From Lichenicola sp964247755 (GTDB lineage Bacteria; Pseudomonadota; Alphaproteobacteria; Acetobacterales; Acetobacteraceae): a stretch of DNA of 14,044 nt. The stretch's first letter is position 1. Each line of letters opens with the position of its first letter. The stretch is taken from assembly GCA_964247755.1 (NCBI GenBank), contig CAXTVX010000080.1, positions 1 to 14,044 of the forward strand. The letters are read 5' to 3'. The notes under the pieces were generated by a model. It did no database searches, had not been told where the DNA came from, and saw only the letters and a list, made by a program, of their open reading frames with translations. Of the stretch, positions 1 to 7,622 are shown piece by piece. A program made the position numbers and the translations under genes.

Positions 1-771
1 CCGGGTCAGCGCCTGCTCGTACGGCAGCAGCAGCGCCTCGTGGCTGGTGTAGAACTCGGTCTCGTCCACTTGCGAGGCGTTGGCGCCGAGGCCGCAGGCG
101 CCCATGAAGGCGAGCGTCTCGTCGATGCGCTGCGCCAGGTCCTGGTAGCGTGCCGCCAGCGGGCTGCGCTCGACGAAGCCGAGGTTCCAGCGGTGCACCT
201 GATGCAGGTTGGCATAGCCGCCGCCGGCAAAGGCGCGGAGCAGGTTGAGGATGCCGGCGGACTGGAAATAGCCGGTCTCCATCCGCGCCGGATCCGGCAG
301 CCGGGACCGCTCGGTGAACTCGGACCCGTTGACGATGTCGCCGCGGTAGGAGGGGAGACTTTCGCCGCCGACCGTCTCGGTATCCGACGAGCGCGGCTTG
401 GCGAACTGCCCTGCCATACGGCCGAGCTTCACCACCGGCACCTTGGCGCCGAAAGTCAGCACCACCGCCATCTGCAGCAGCACGCGGAAGGTGTCGCGTA
501 TCACGTCGGCAGTGAACTCGCCGAAGCTTTCGGCGCAGGCGCCGCCTTGCAGCACGAAGGCACGGCCTTCCGCCGCCAGGGCCAGGTGCTGCTTCAGGCG
601 GCGCGCCTCGCCGGCGAACACCAGCGGCGGGTAGGCACGCAGCCGCGCCTCGACCGCCTCCAGCGCCGCCTGGTCCGGATAGGATGGCGCCTGCCTGATC
701 GGGCGGTCCCGCCAGCTCGACGGGCTCCAGGCCTGCCCGGTCGGGCCGGCCGCGGAAAGGACGGCGCTCAT
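1..771 (-). CDS. Class II 3-deoxy-7-phosphoheptulonate (DAHP) synthase, C-terminus cut by window edge
   Basis: This enzyme condenses phosphoenolpyruvate with erythrose 4-phosphate to DAHP, the first step of aromatic amino acid (shikimate) synthesis, in the cytoplasm. The visible 257 residues carry the family hallmarks in order: WSPSSWR (15-21), the QGG-CAESF block (about 75-84) with the metal-binding Cys, LLQMAVVLTFGAKVPVVK, GQFAKPRSSDTE, SYRGDIVNG, NLLRAFAGGGYANLH and, at the edge, EFYTSHEALLLPYEQALTR. Family members are about 450-460 residues, so a little over half is present; the later metal ligands (His, Glu, Asp) lie outside the window. The ATG at 771 puts WSPSSWR close to the N-terminus as expected, but only a weak GGAA lies 9 bases upstream. 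The frame stays open further upstream without a nearby ATG, GTG or TTG. One oddity: the usual GGDCAE reads GGACAE here. It follows the cyclase gene on the same strand after 326 bases and probably has its own promoter. Confidence 0.95.
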   Translation of the reverse strand, partial: MSAVLSAAGPTGQAWSPSSWRDRPIRQAPSYPDQAALEAVEARLRAYPPLVFAGEARRLKQHLALAAEGRAFVLQGGACAESFGEFTADVIRDTFRVLLQMAVVLTFGAKVPVVKLGRMAGQFAKPRSSDTETVGGESLPSYRGDIVNGSEFTERSRLPDPARMETGYFQSAGILNLLRAFAGGGYANLHQVHRWNLGFVERSPLAARYQDLAQRIDETLAFMGACGLGANASQVDETEFYTSHEALLLPYEQALTR

Positions 772-1097
772 GGGGATATGTTCCGGATCCTCGTGGCCAG
801 GCAGCCAAGCCGGCCAGCGGATGACCTTATCCTCCCAAACCGGCCTGGACGAAAGGGCGCCGCCGACATCCCGGACGGTCGCAGCGCGCAGGTGGCTCGC
901 CCGGCCCGCACGACGAGGACGACGGTCGGACCGCCCTTGTACCGAGCGCGACGCACGAACCGACACGCAGCCGCAGGCTCCACGGCCGGAGCCGCCCGTC
1001 AGAACGGCGTGCCGCCTTGCCGACGTCGTTGCGGTGGCGGTAGGTCCCCCTGGGCAGGACCGTTGCCTGCGGAAGAAACACGGTTGCGGGATCCTGA
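772..1097. other. Intergenic region upstream of the DAHP synthase
   Basis: This is 326 bases between the cyclase stop and the DAHP synthase start, both on the minus strand. It presumably holds the synthase promoter, but I find no convincing -35/-10 pair. Several frames are open across it, as is usual at this GC content; their translations are rich in Arg, Pro and Ala and resemble no family I know. A 6-base-stem inverted repeat (GGCTCC/GGAGCC, loop 6) lies at 976-993; it has no T-run and is not a convincing terminator. Confidence 0.5.
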
Positions 1098-4000
1098 TCA
1101 GCTCGGCGCCAGGCTCTGCAACCAGCCGCTCCCGACAGCCGCATCTCCCGACGGCTGGTGCGACACGTCCCTCGCTAGGGCCGTGGCGAAGGCAGGCAGC
1201 TGGGATCCGTCGAGGGATCGTTCGTCCTCGATGCGGTTCCGTCCGTTCTTCTTTGCCTGGTAGAGGGCGGCGTCGGCGCGGGCGATCAGCGACAGCGCGC
1301 TGTCCTGACCGTGGAGGAAGGCAAGCCCGCCGCTCGACGTCACCGGCCGATAGGACATGCCAACACCATAGGGAAGTTCGGTGAGGGCACGGTGGACGCT
1401 GGACACGCTGCGCAGGACAGCGTCGGGGGTGCCGTGCAGGATGAGGAGGAACTCCTCGCCACCATAGCGGCCGGCCGCTTCGGACGGGCCGATCGCGTCG
1501 CCCAGCCTGGCGCCGAAGGCGGTCAGCACCTGGTCGCCCGCCAGGTGACCGAAGCAGTCGTTGATCTCCTTGAAATGATCGATGTCGCACAGGAGGACGG
1601 CAAGCGGCGCACCGGTCTGCCGGGCCGCCGCGACCGCCTGCTCCAGGACCTCCATGATCGCGCGCCGGTTCGCCAGGCCGGTCAGGGCATCCGACATGGC
1701 CTGGCGCTGCAGCTCGCGCCGCGCCTCCTCGATCTCGGCGGTGCGGGCGCCCACCACCTCCTCCAGACGCCGCTTCTGGCGAAGCAGCAACCGGATCCGG
1801 ACCCGCCACGTCCCGGCCAGCATGACGGTCGCGGCCAGGACGCACAGGCCGTAGAACCACCAGCGACGCCACCAGGGTGCCCGGATGTGAATCGTGAAGC
1901 CGACCGGCGCGGAGGTCCAGCCATGCACGGTGTCCACCGCGACCAGCTCGAAACGCAGCTTGCCGGGCGGCAGGCCTGCATAGCGCACCTCGTGCTCGAC
2001 CGTGGTGCTCCAGTCGGTATCCAGCCCGCTCAGCCGGTAGCGGAACGCGACGTTGTGGCCATGGGTGTAGTCGAGGTCGACGAAGCGGATCGTGAGCGAG
2101 GCGGCACTCCAGTCGGTCCGGACCGACGGAGCCACCGGCAGCGACCGGTTGTCGAACGTCAGGCCGGTCACCAGCGGGTGCAGCGCCGCCGCCGGCGGAC
2201 GGGCCGTCGGATCCACGAAATGCGACAGGCCATGGCTGGTCCCGAACCACATCGAGCCGTCCGCGTCCTCGTAGATGGCAGCCTGGTTCATGTCGTTGGT
2301 GATCGGTCCCTCGCTACCGTCGAAGCGACGCCAGGAGCGGCCGTCGAACATGTCGATGCCATGATCGGTGCCGAGCCAGATCCAGCCCCTTCGGTCGCGA
2401 CGGGCGAACAGGACGTTGTTCGAGCCGATCACCGGTGACGTCACGGGAGCAAGGGTGTCGATGCGGCGGCCGGCGACGCGGAAGCGGAGCACCCCGGTCG
2501 CCTCCGTGCCGACCCACAGCTCGCCGCCCGGCGCGAAGGTCAGCGTGAACGGCGCGCTCTTCAGCAAGGCGCGCGGCACCACGAGGTCGAACCGGCCGCC
2601 AGGATCGCGCCGGAACACGCCGTCACCGGACAGCGCCCAGACGGTCCCGGCGGGATCGGTCGCCACCTGCTGCACGTCGTGCGCCAGGACCAGCTCCGGA
2701 CGGACATCCGATGCCGGCGCGTCGGGCTGCGCCACCAGGAACAGCCCGGCCGGCGTGCAAAGCCAGAGCCGGCCGTCCCGGTCGATGTCCGCGGTCACCA
2801 CCCGGCCGATCGAGGTGAACCGTTCCACCGTGTTGCGCGCCGGATCGATCCGGGCCAGCGGAGCCCCTATGGGCGCCAGCCAGACCCGGCCGGCCGGTGT
2901 CGCCTGGGCGACGTAGTTGGTTTCGGGCGAGACGGTCGCTGCGGTGCTGCCGATCGCGACGGTGCCGCTGTCGGTCGCGACCCAGAGCTGCCGGTTCGCC
3001 AGCCGGGTCATGGACCAGACGATGTTGCTGGGTAGGACGTCATCCGCGGTCCAGTGCTCCCAGCCGTTCATGCCGATACTCCGGAACACGCCGGTCCCGA
3101 AGCTGCCGACCCAGAGCGATCCTTCCCGGTCGAACATGAAGGCCTGCAGGCGATTGGTGGGCAGGCCGCCGGCATGATGCCCACAGGTGCGCCAAGTGGT
3201 GCCATTCCAGTCGACCAGGCCGGCGGCGCTCTGCGTCAGCACGCCGCCGTGCCGGTCGTCCAGAAGGCCAAGCCGTTCCGGATGAGCGACGTAGGAGGTG
3301 TGCTCGCCGGGCGCCCTCACGTCCGGGCCACGGCCACCCGGCAGCACCGCGACCTCGAACCGGCCCTGGCCCGGCCTGCGCCAGGCGATGCGGTCGAGGC
3401 TGCGGGCCCAGAGCGTGCCGTCCGGCGTCTGGATCGCCACCTGCCAGGTATCCGCCGGCAGCCCGTCGGCGTCGCCCAGCACCGCGACCCGTCCGCCGGT
3501 CTCGCGGCAGATCGAGACGCCGCAGCCGATCAGCAGGCCGCCCTGGATGTCCGACGTGACGAAGCGTGCCGCCGCGAGGTCCGGGACCCTCGCCAGCGTC
3601 GCCGCATCGAACACCGGCGAGAACCTGCCGACCGCTTCGTCGCCGACCGGAGCGCCAAGAAGCGTACCGCCGACGTCGAGCACGACGCGCGTGCGGGTGG
3701 CGGCCAGGAGGTGGGAGGACAGCAGGCGGGCGGATGTTCCGGTATCGACCCGGTTGAAAGTCGGCCCGCTGCGGACGTAGAGGCCGTCGGCGGTGACGAC
3801 CCAGACCCGCCCGGCCTTCTCGGCGACGACCTGCTGGACCCAGGCCGTCGAGGGCAGTCCAGACTCGTAGGCGGTGATGCTCGCCCCGTCGTAGCGATAC
3901 AGGCCGGCCTCGGTGCCGAACAGGACATAGCCGTCCCGGTCCTGGGCCATGGCATAGATGCTGAGGTTCCCGAGCCCCTGCTCGTCGGTGAAGTTCTGGA

Positions 4001-4133
4001 ACCGGGTGAACTGGGCATGCGCGCCGGGGATCCGGCACAGGAGCGCGACCAGGACCAGGAGCACCGCGCACAGGACATGCCGCTCCGGCCTACGGCGAAG
4101 ACGCAGGGCCTGGATCGCATGGTGGACAAACAT
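1098..4133 (-). CDS. Membrane-anchored diguanylate cyclase with periplasmic propeller/Y_Y_Y sensor
   Basis: This 1011-residue protein is predicted to make the second messenger c-di-GMP from two GTP in response to a periplasmic signal. Residues 1-40 form a signal peptide or anchor ending in GAHA. Residues about 45-640 hold repeated regulator-propeller motifs of the type (D)G.(L/V)W.GT..GL, for example at 68-82, 109-120, 338-350, 455-465, 537-550, 583-596 and 625-637. A Y_Y_Y-type beta domain (about 685-750) precedes a membrane segment near 759-777 and a charged helical linker (780-812). The GGDEF domain starts at DALTGLANRR (815-824), has DIDHFKEIND (850-859) and carries the active-site GGEEF at 891-895. 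The canonical inhibitory RxxD five residues before GGEEF is replaced by GPSE (882-885), so product inhibition through that site is unlikely. The ATG at 4133 was chosen because it starts the signal peptide and has a strong ribosome site; the frame is open for 55 further codons upstream. The ligand is unknown. The gene is divergent from the broken Hint gene. Confidence 0.93.
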   Translation of the reverse strand: MFVHHAIQALRLRRRPERHVLCAVLLVLVALLCRIPGAHAQFTRFQNFTDEQGLGNLSIYAMAQDRDGYVLFGTEAGLYRYDGASITAYESGLPSTAWVQQVVAEKAGRVWVVTADGLYVRSGPTFNRVDTGTSARLLSSHLLAATRTRVVLDVGGTLLGAPVGDEAVGRFSPVFDAATLARVPDLAAARFVTSDIQGGLLIGCGVSICRETGGRVAVLGDADGLPADTWQVAIQTPDGTLWARSLDRIAWRRPGQGRFEVAVLPGGRGPDVRAPGEHTSYVAHPERLGLLDDRHGGVLTQSAAGLVDWNGTTWRTCGHHAGGLPTNRLQAFMFDREGSLWVGSFGTGVFRSIGMNGWEHWTADDVLPSNIVWSMTRLANRQLWVATDSGTVAIGSTAATVSPETNYVAQATPAGRVWLAPIGAPLARIDPARNTVERFTSIGRVVTADIDRDGRLWLCTPAGLFLVAQPDAPASDVRPELVLAHDVQQVATDPAGTVWALSGDGVFRRDPGGRFDLVVPRALLKSAPFTLTFAPGGELWVGTEATGVLRFRVAGRRIDTLAPVTSPVIGSNNVLFARRDRRGWIWLGTDHGIDMFDGRSWRRFDGSEGPITNDMNQAAIYEDADGSMWFGTSHGLSHFVDPTARPPAAALHPLVTGLTFDNRSLPVAPSVRTDWSAASLTIRFVDLDYTHGHNVAFRYRLSGLDTDWSTTVEHEVRYAGLPPGKLRFELVAVDTVHGWTSAPVGFTIHIRAPWWRRWWFYGLCVLAATVMLAGTWRVRIRLLLRQKRRLEEVVGARTAEIEEARRELQRQAMSDALTGLANRRAIMEVLEQAVAAARQTGAPLAVLLCDIDHFKEINDCFGHLAGDQVLTAFGARLGDAIGPSEAAGRYGGEEFLLILHGTPDAVLRSVSSVHRALTELPYGVGMSYRPVTSSGGLAFLHGQDSALSLIARADAALYQAKKNGRNRIEDERSLDGSQLPAFATALARDVSHQPSGDAAVGSGWLQSLAPS

Positions 4134-4143
4134 GTGGCCGCCG

Positions 4144-4151
4144 CTCCTCCC
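4144..4151 (-). promoter_or_regulatory. Ribosome binding site of the diguanylate cyclase
   Basis: On the minus strand this reads GGGAGGAG, 10 bases before the ATG at 4133. It decides in favour of that start over more upstream codons in the same open frame. Confidence 0.75.
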
Positions 4152-4270
4152 GAGCGACGGTATGTGGATCAATCTGGTTACTGTTTGCTGAACAATTGGC
4201 TCACGAAAACGGCAGGCGGAGTTCCGCGTCGTGTGGCCGGCAGCGCCGCCCGCGCAGCCGCAGCGACATG

Positions 4271-4312
4271 GGCGACCATCCACGGTCGCCGCGGACAAGC
4301 AAGGATGGTCGC
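4271..4312. repeat. Overlapping inverted repeats (two alternative hairpins)
   Basis: GGCGACC (4271-4277) is complementary to GGTCGCC (4284-4290) with a 6-base loop. The overlapping arm GCGACCATCC (4272-4281) is also perfectly complementary to GGATGGTCGC (4303-4312), with a 21-base loop. The two pairings share the left arm and exclude one another. No T-run follows. It lies 138 bases or more upstream of the cyclase start, so it could be an operator or an RNA element of the divergent region; its role is unknown. Confidence 0.55.
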
Positions 4313-4476
4313 AATAACTGGACGATCAGCATCTGGAGAGAATAGATTGTTCCGATCCCGTCACGCCATGAGGTTGGTATAGCGAAACAAAATGTTTGCT
4401 AAGCTCGTTGGGATTAAGTAGTGGAAGATTCGGCTCAGGCTCGATCAACACCATATCATCAACGCAGTATTCATCT

Positions 4477-5852
4477 ATGGTCGATACGTTCGTTACGACC
4501 TCGATCAGTGGCGCAGAATTTTCCGACGGGTCCACGCTGTCCGGCACCTGGACCGCCGAGTACGACAGCTCCGGCAACCTCCTCGCCGTCAGCAAGGCAA
4601 CCTTCACCGTTTCGGGAAGCGGCGGCACCACCACCTTCACCAGCATGGGCACGCTGCCCTACGCGACGTCGGCCAGCGGCACGTCGTACGAGATCCACTC
4701 CCTCGGTTCCAACGGGGGCGCCTACAGCGCCCTCTACATCGACTGGAAGACGGAAAGCCCGAGCTCGCTGTACGAGGGCACCCCATCGCTCTACACCTCC
4801 CATCCTGAACGGCGACGGCAGCAGCCCGACGACACCGCTGCGATTGATCAACGACGGCAGCACCGGGACCGGCTCGACGCCGGTCGTCACCGGTCTTGCG
4901 TCCACAGAGACCGGCACGGATCACGCCACGCTCATGCCGTTCGCCAGCACCGTGGTGACCGATTCCGGCTCCACCACCGTCAGCGCCACGATCACCCTCA
5001 GCAGCAACGGCGTGCTCACCGACGCGGACGGCATCCTGAGCGGCACGGGCCTCGATCCGGATCCGCAAGGACGCCTTTGCCGGGAACGTGCCGCACCGCG
5101 ACCTGCTCGTCACGCCGGAGCACTGCATCCTGGCAGAGAGAGGCCTCGTCCCAGCCCGCATGCTGGTGAACGGCAGCTCCATCATCGTGGACCGCTCGAT
5201 CCCGGTCTAAGACTTCTTCCACATCGAGCTGGACATGCACGGCATCCTTCTGGCCGAAGGTCTCCCCACCGAGAGCTATCTCGACACCGGCAACCGCGAC
5301 CTGTTCGTGGACGGCCTCGCCGGGGTGTCGGTCAGGCGCGACCGTCCCATGGCGGCGCCGCTCGCCGTCGCCCGCGACCTGGTCGAGCCGATCTGGACTC
5401 GCCTCGCGGACCGGGCCCGCCTGCTCGGCTTCCCGTGCGGCGGCGACGTCCCTGCCGTAACGGACCAGCCGAACCTGCGGCTGCTGCTCGAGGACGGCCG
5501 CGAGCTGGCCGCCTGCTGGTACAACGGCCAGCGTCACATGTTCCACATCCCGCGCAGCGCCCGGCCGGTACGCCTGCTGTCACGTGCCGCAGTACCGGCC
5601 GAGATCATCGGCCCGTTCGTCGACGACCGCCGCACCTTGGGCGTGGCCGTCGACAGACTGGTGCTATGAAGCGGCCTGCAGGACGTGGTCGTCCCGACCG
5701 GGATGCCGGGGCTCGGCGGCTGGCACACCGAGGAGGACACCCACCGCTGGACAGACGGCCAAGCCGAACTCGACCTGCCGGAAGCCGGACCGGACACCTT
5801 TCTCGACGTCCACCTCGCAGCGACCGGGCTCTACTGCGATCCCGTCGCCTGA
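4477..5852 (+). pseudogene. Decayed Hint-domain surface/adhesin-like protein gene
   Basis: Recognisable protein runs through three frames. From the ATG at 4477 the first frame gives a beta-rich Ser/Thr/Gly segment (ISGAEFSDGSTLSG to EGTPSLYTS). One extra base at 4801 shifts the reading to ILNGDGSSPTTPLRLINDG and an adhesin-like repeat (TGTDHATLMPF, TTVSATITLSSNG), ending near 5053. From 5055 a third frame gives the second half of a Hint_2 (Hedgehog/intein-like) domain: IRIRKDAFAG, RDLLVTPEHCIL, PARMLVNG, FFHIELDMHGILLAEGLP, ESYLDTGNR. The family's conserved tail follows (AVPAEI, DDRRTLGVAV, HRWTDGQAELDLP). The first half of the Hint domain, with the catalytic Cys, is absent. In-frame stops lie at 5208-5210 (TAA, where the family often has an aromatic residue) and 5667-5669 (TGA), and the natural end is TGA at 5850-5852. 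Intact relatives are probably exported or autoprocessed surface proteins. A 144-codon open frame from 5235 to 5669 might be annotated as a gene, but it is only a fragment and lacks a ribosome site. The true start is uncertain; no good ribosome site precedes 4477. Confidence 0.87.
5054..5065 (+). repeat. GATCCG tandem duplicate at the deletion junction of the Hint pseudogene
   Basis: GATCCG occurs twice back to back exactly where the adhesin-like repeat in the second frame gives way to the Hint half-domain in the third frame. Such short repeats can mark slipped or illegitimate recombination; that this one did is an inference. Confidence 0.45.
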
Positions 5853-5873
5853 TCGCCGGAAACGGTCTGTGAC

Positions 5874-6524
5874 TCAAGGCCGGCGGGCGTAGAACACATA
5901 GGTCGCACGGTACGGGACCAGCGCCACCTGTCCTGCCGTGCAGGCGGTATCGGGTGCGCTGCCGCCGCTGGTTCCCAGGCGCTGTACGAAGGTGGTGCGC
6001 GAGAACAGGCCGGCCGGCCTGCCGCCGGTCGCGACCGCCTTGAGCAACAGGCAGGCAATCGAGCCCGTGTGGGGGCAGGACGGCCCGGTGCCGGCGGCGG
6101 CACTGGCCGACTTCTCGCCCCAGACCGTGCTCCCGTCGGTCGGGCTCCGCCAGCTCGGACAGTACTGCCGCGTGCCGGATCCTGCCTCGATGCAGCCTGG
6201 CGCCGCTGTTGTCGCGAGGCCCGGCACGGCGGCCAGGACATGCTCGGCCACGTCCGGCTGCTGGCCGGGCCCGGACGCAGATAGCGCCGCCTGCGGACCG
6301 AGCAGCCGCCAGGCCGTGTGGGCAGGACTGTCTGCCGCGGGAAGACAGACATAGTCCTGCGTTCCGTCCGCTTGCGCCGACAGGAACGGGACGTTCCCGG
6401 ACGGGGGCGCCAGCACGCCTCCCGCCGGTCCCGTCGCTGGCCCGGCGCCTGCGAGCAGCAGCGCCGCGGCGGTCGCGGCAGGTCCGAACACGTCGGCGAG
6501 CCGCTTCGACAGCATGGTCCGCAT
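5874..6524 (-). CDS. Exported DUF3455 domain protein
   Basis: The product is 216 residues with a signal peptide (MRTMLSKR, then a hydrophobic stretch to about residue 28). The DUF3455 pattern follows: VPFLSAQADGTQDYVCLP (45-62), AWRLLGPQAAL (71-81), DGSTVWGEKSAS (130-141), LLLKAVATGG (159-168), GLFSRTTFVQRL (172-183), ending with VPYRATYVFYAR (203-214). The biochemical role of this family is not known to me; it is common in bacterial and fungal secreted or envelope proteins. Six cysteines (60, 111, 122, 150, 158, 195) would allow disulfides after export. The ATG at 6524 was chosen because it opens the signal peptide, although the frame continues upstream to 6686 and the ribosome site is weak. 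It ends 21 bases from the Hint remnant (convergent) and is divergent from the amidase. Confidence 0.83.
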   Translation of the reverse strand: MRTMLSKRLADVFGPAATAAALLLAGAGPATGPAGGVLAPPSGNVPFLSAQADGTQDYVCLPAADSPAHTAWRLLGPQAALSASGPGQQPDVAEHVLAAVPGLATTAAPGCIEAGSGTRQYCPSWRSPTDGSTVWGEKSASAAAGTGPSCPHTGSIACLLLKAVATGGRPAGLFSRTTFVQRLGTSGGSAPDTACTAGQVALVPYRATYVFYARRP

Positions 6525-6666
6525 CGCTTCATGATCCTGATCGTTGCCGCCGGCCCATCCCGGCAGGCTTGACGGGCGCGCAGGCAGGACCGATGGCCCT
6601 GGCAGGGGGACCGCGACGTCGGCGTCGCGCCCGCCGCAGTTCGACATCGGGGAGCCTGTTTCATCC
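6525..6666. other. Divergent gap between the DUF3455 and amidase genes
   Basis: These 142 bases should carry the promoters of both flanking genes. GGGGAG at about 6649-6654, 12 bases before the ATG at 6667, is the likely but distant ribosome site of the amidase. No clear promoter pair or operator is visible. Confidence 0.4.
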
Positions 6667-7608
6667 ATGACCGGCCATCGACACACGCTGCACGCGCACC
6701 GGCATCACCACGGCTGGAACCGCGACAACCCGCCGGCGCTGCGGGTCGCGCCCGGCGACAGCGTGCTGTTCGAGACGGTGGACAGCTCGGGCGGCCAGCT
6801 GTCGCCGCACAGCACGCTCGACAGCTTGCGCGCGCTGGATTTCGGGCGGGTCAACCCGGTCACCGGCCCGGTCCACGTCGACGGCGCCGAGCCGGGCGAC
6901 GCGCTGGTGGTGCGGATCGAGCATTTCGGACCGTCCGGCTGGGGCTGGACCGCGAACATCCCCGGCTTCGGCCTGCTCGCCGACCAGTTTCCCGATCCTG
7001 CGCTGCACCTGTGGCGGTACGACGCGGACACGCTGGCGCCGGCCGCGTTCGGATCTTTCGCCCGTGTGCCGCTCAAGCCGTTCGCCGGCACGATCGGCGT
7101 GGCGCCGGCCGAGCCCGGCCTGCACAGCGTCGTCCCGCCGCGACGGGTCGGCGGCAACCTCGACACACGCGACCTCGGCGCCGGCACCACCCTGGTGCTG
7201 CCGGTCGAGGTGGCGGGCGCGCTGTTCTCGATCGGCGACACCCATGCCGCGCAGGGCGACGGCGAGGTGTGCGGCACCGCGATCGAGAGCCCGATGACGG
7301 TGGCGCTCCGGTTCGAGCTGCTGAAAGGCCAGGCACCCCGGTTCCCGCGCTACGAGCTGCCCGGCCCGGTGACGCGGCATCTCGACGGGCACGGCTACGA
7401 CGTCACCACCGGCATCGGCCCCGACCTGCACGGCTGCGCCCGGGACGCGGTGTCCGGGATGATCGACCTCCTCGTGGCACGGCACGGCATGGACCCGGTC
7501 GAGGCCTACATGCTGGCCAGCGTCGCCGCCGACCTGCGCATCTCGGAGATCGTCGACGTGCCGAACATGGTGGTCTCGCTCTACCTGCCGCGCGTGCTGT
7601 TCGCCTGA
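6667..7608 (+). CDS. Acetamidase/formamidase family protein
   Basis: The 313-residue product is full length for the family, whose studied members hydrolyse short amides such as formamide or acetamide to the acid and ammonia in the cytoplasm. Family blocks in order: HHHGWNRDNPPAL near the N-terminus, SGGQLSP, LDFGRVNPVTGPVHVDGAEPGD, GWGWTANIPGFGLLAD, PFAGTIGVAPAEPG, SVVPPRRVGGNLDTRDL, the strongly conserved GDTHAAQGDGEVCGTAIE, GPVTRHLDGHGY, TTGIGPDL, and LRISEIVDVPNMVVS near the end. There is no signal peptide. The ATG at 6667 gives the usual N-terminus. The substrate cannot be read from sequence; many genome members of this family are untested. It stands alone on the plus strand, convergent with the S9 peptidase (14 bases between stops). 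Confidence 0.92.
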   Translation: MTGHRHTLHAHRHHHGWNRDNPPALRVAPGDSVLFETVDSSGGQLSPHSTLDSLRALDFGRVNPVTGPVHVDGAEPGDALVVRIEHFGPSGWGWTANIPGFGLLADQFPDPALHLWRYDADTLAPAAFGSFARVPLKPFAGTIGVAPAEPGLHSVVPPRRVGGNLDTRDLGAGTTLVLPVEVAGALFSIGDTHAAQGDGEVCGTAIESPMTVALRFELLKGQAPRFPRYELPGPVTRHLDGHGYDVTTGIGPDLHGCARDAVSGMIDLLVARHGMDPVEAYMLASVAADLRISEIVDVPNMVVSLYLPRVLFA

Positions 7609-7622
7609 GGCGCGGGCGGGCG

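Larger units (their letters stand above)
4134..4476. other. Divergent intergenic region between the cyclase and the Hint pseudogene
   Basis: This 343-base region separates two divergently oriented genes. Two stretches, about 4160-4215 and 4312-4476, are clearly richer in A and T than the surroundings, as expected of promoters, and both contain TGTTTGCT (4182-4189 and 4393-4400). I could not assign a convincing -35/-10 pair on either strand. The middle part holds the overlapping inverted repeats at 4271-4312. Open frames across it show no family resemblance. Confidence 0.5.

Noticed and set aside
976..993. A 6-base-stem hairpin as a terminator after the cyclase
   Set aside because: Short stem, no T-run, about 105 bases past the stop; such repeats are expected by chance at this GC content.
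827..1144. A 105-codon minus-strand frame between the cyclase and the DAHP synthase
   Set aside because: It overlaps the cyclase end, has Arg/Pro-rich random composition, and shows no motif or good ribosome site.
40..1263. A 407-codon open frame on the plus strand over the DAHP synthase
   Set aside because: It is antisense to a clear class II DAHP synthase and runs into the cyclase; its translation is a high-GC shadow without family resemblance.
4134..4298. A 55-codon N-terminal extension of the cyclase from 4298
   Set aside because: It would bury the signal peptide internally; the ATG at 4133 has GGGAGGAG at proper spacing.
3054..4382. Long plus-strand open frame of 442 codons opposite the cyclase sensor
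   Set aside because: The composition is that of an antisense shadow of the propeller repeats, and the minus-strand reading is clearly the real protein.
5235..5669. A 144-codon frame as a separate small gene
   Set aside because: It is an internal fragment of the Hint pseudogene between two in-frame stops, with recognisable coding sequence on both sides and no ribosome site.
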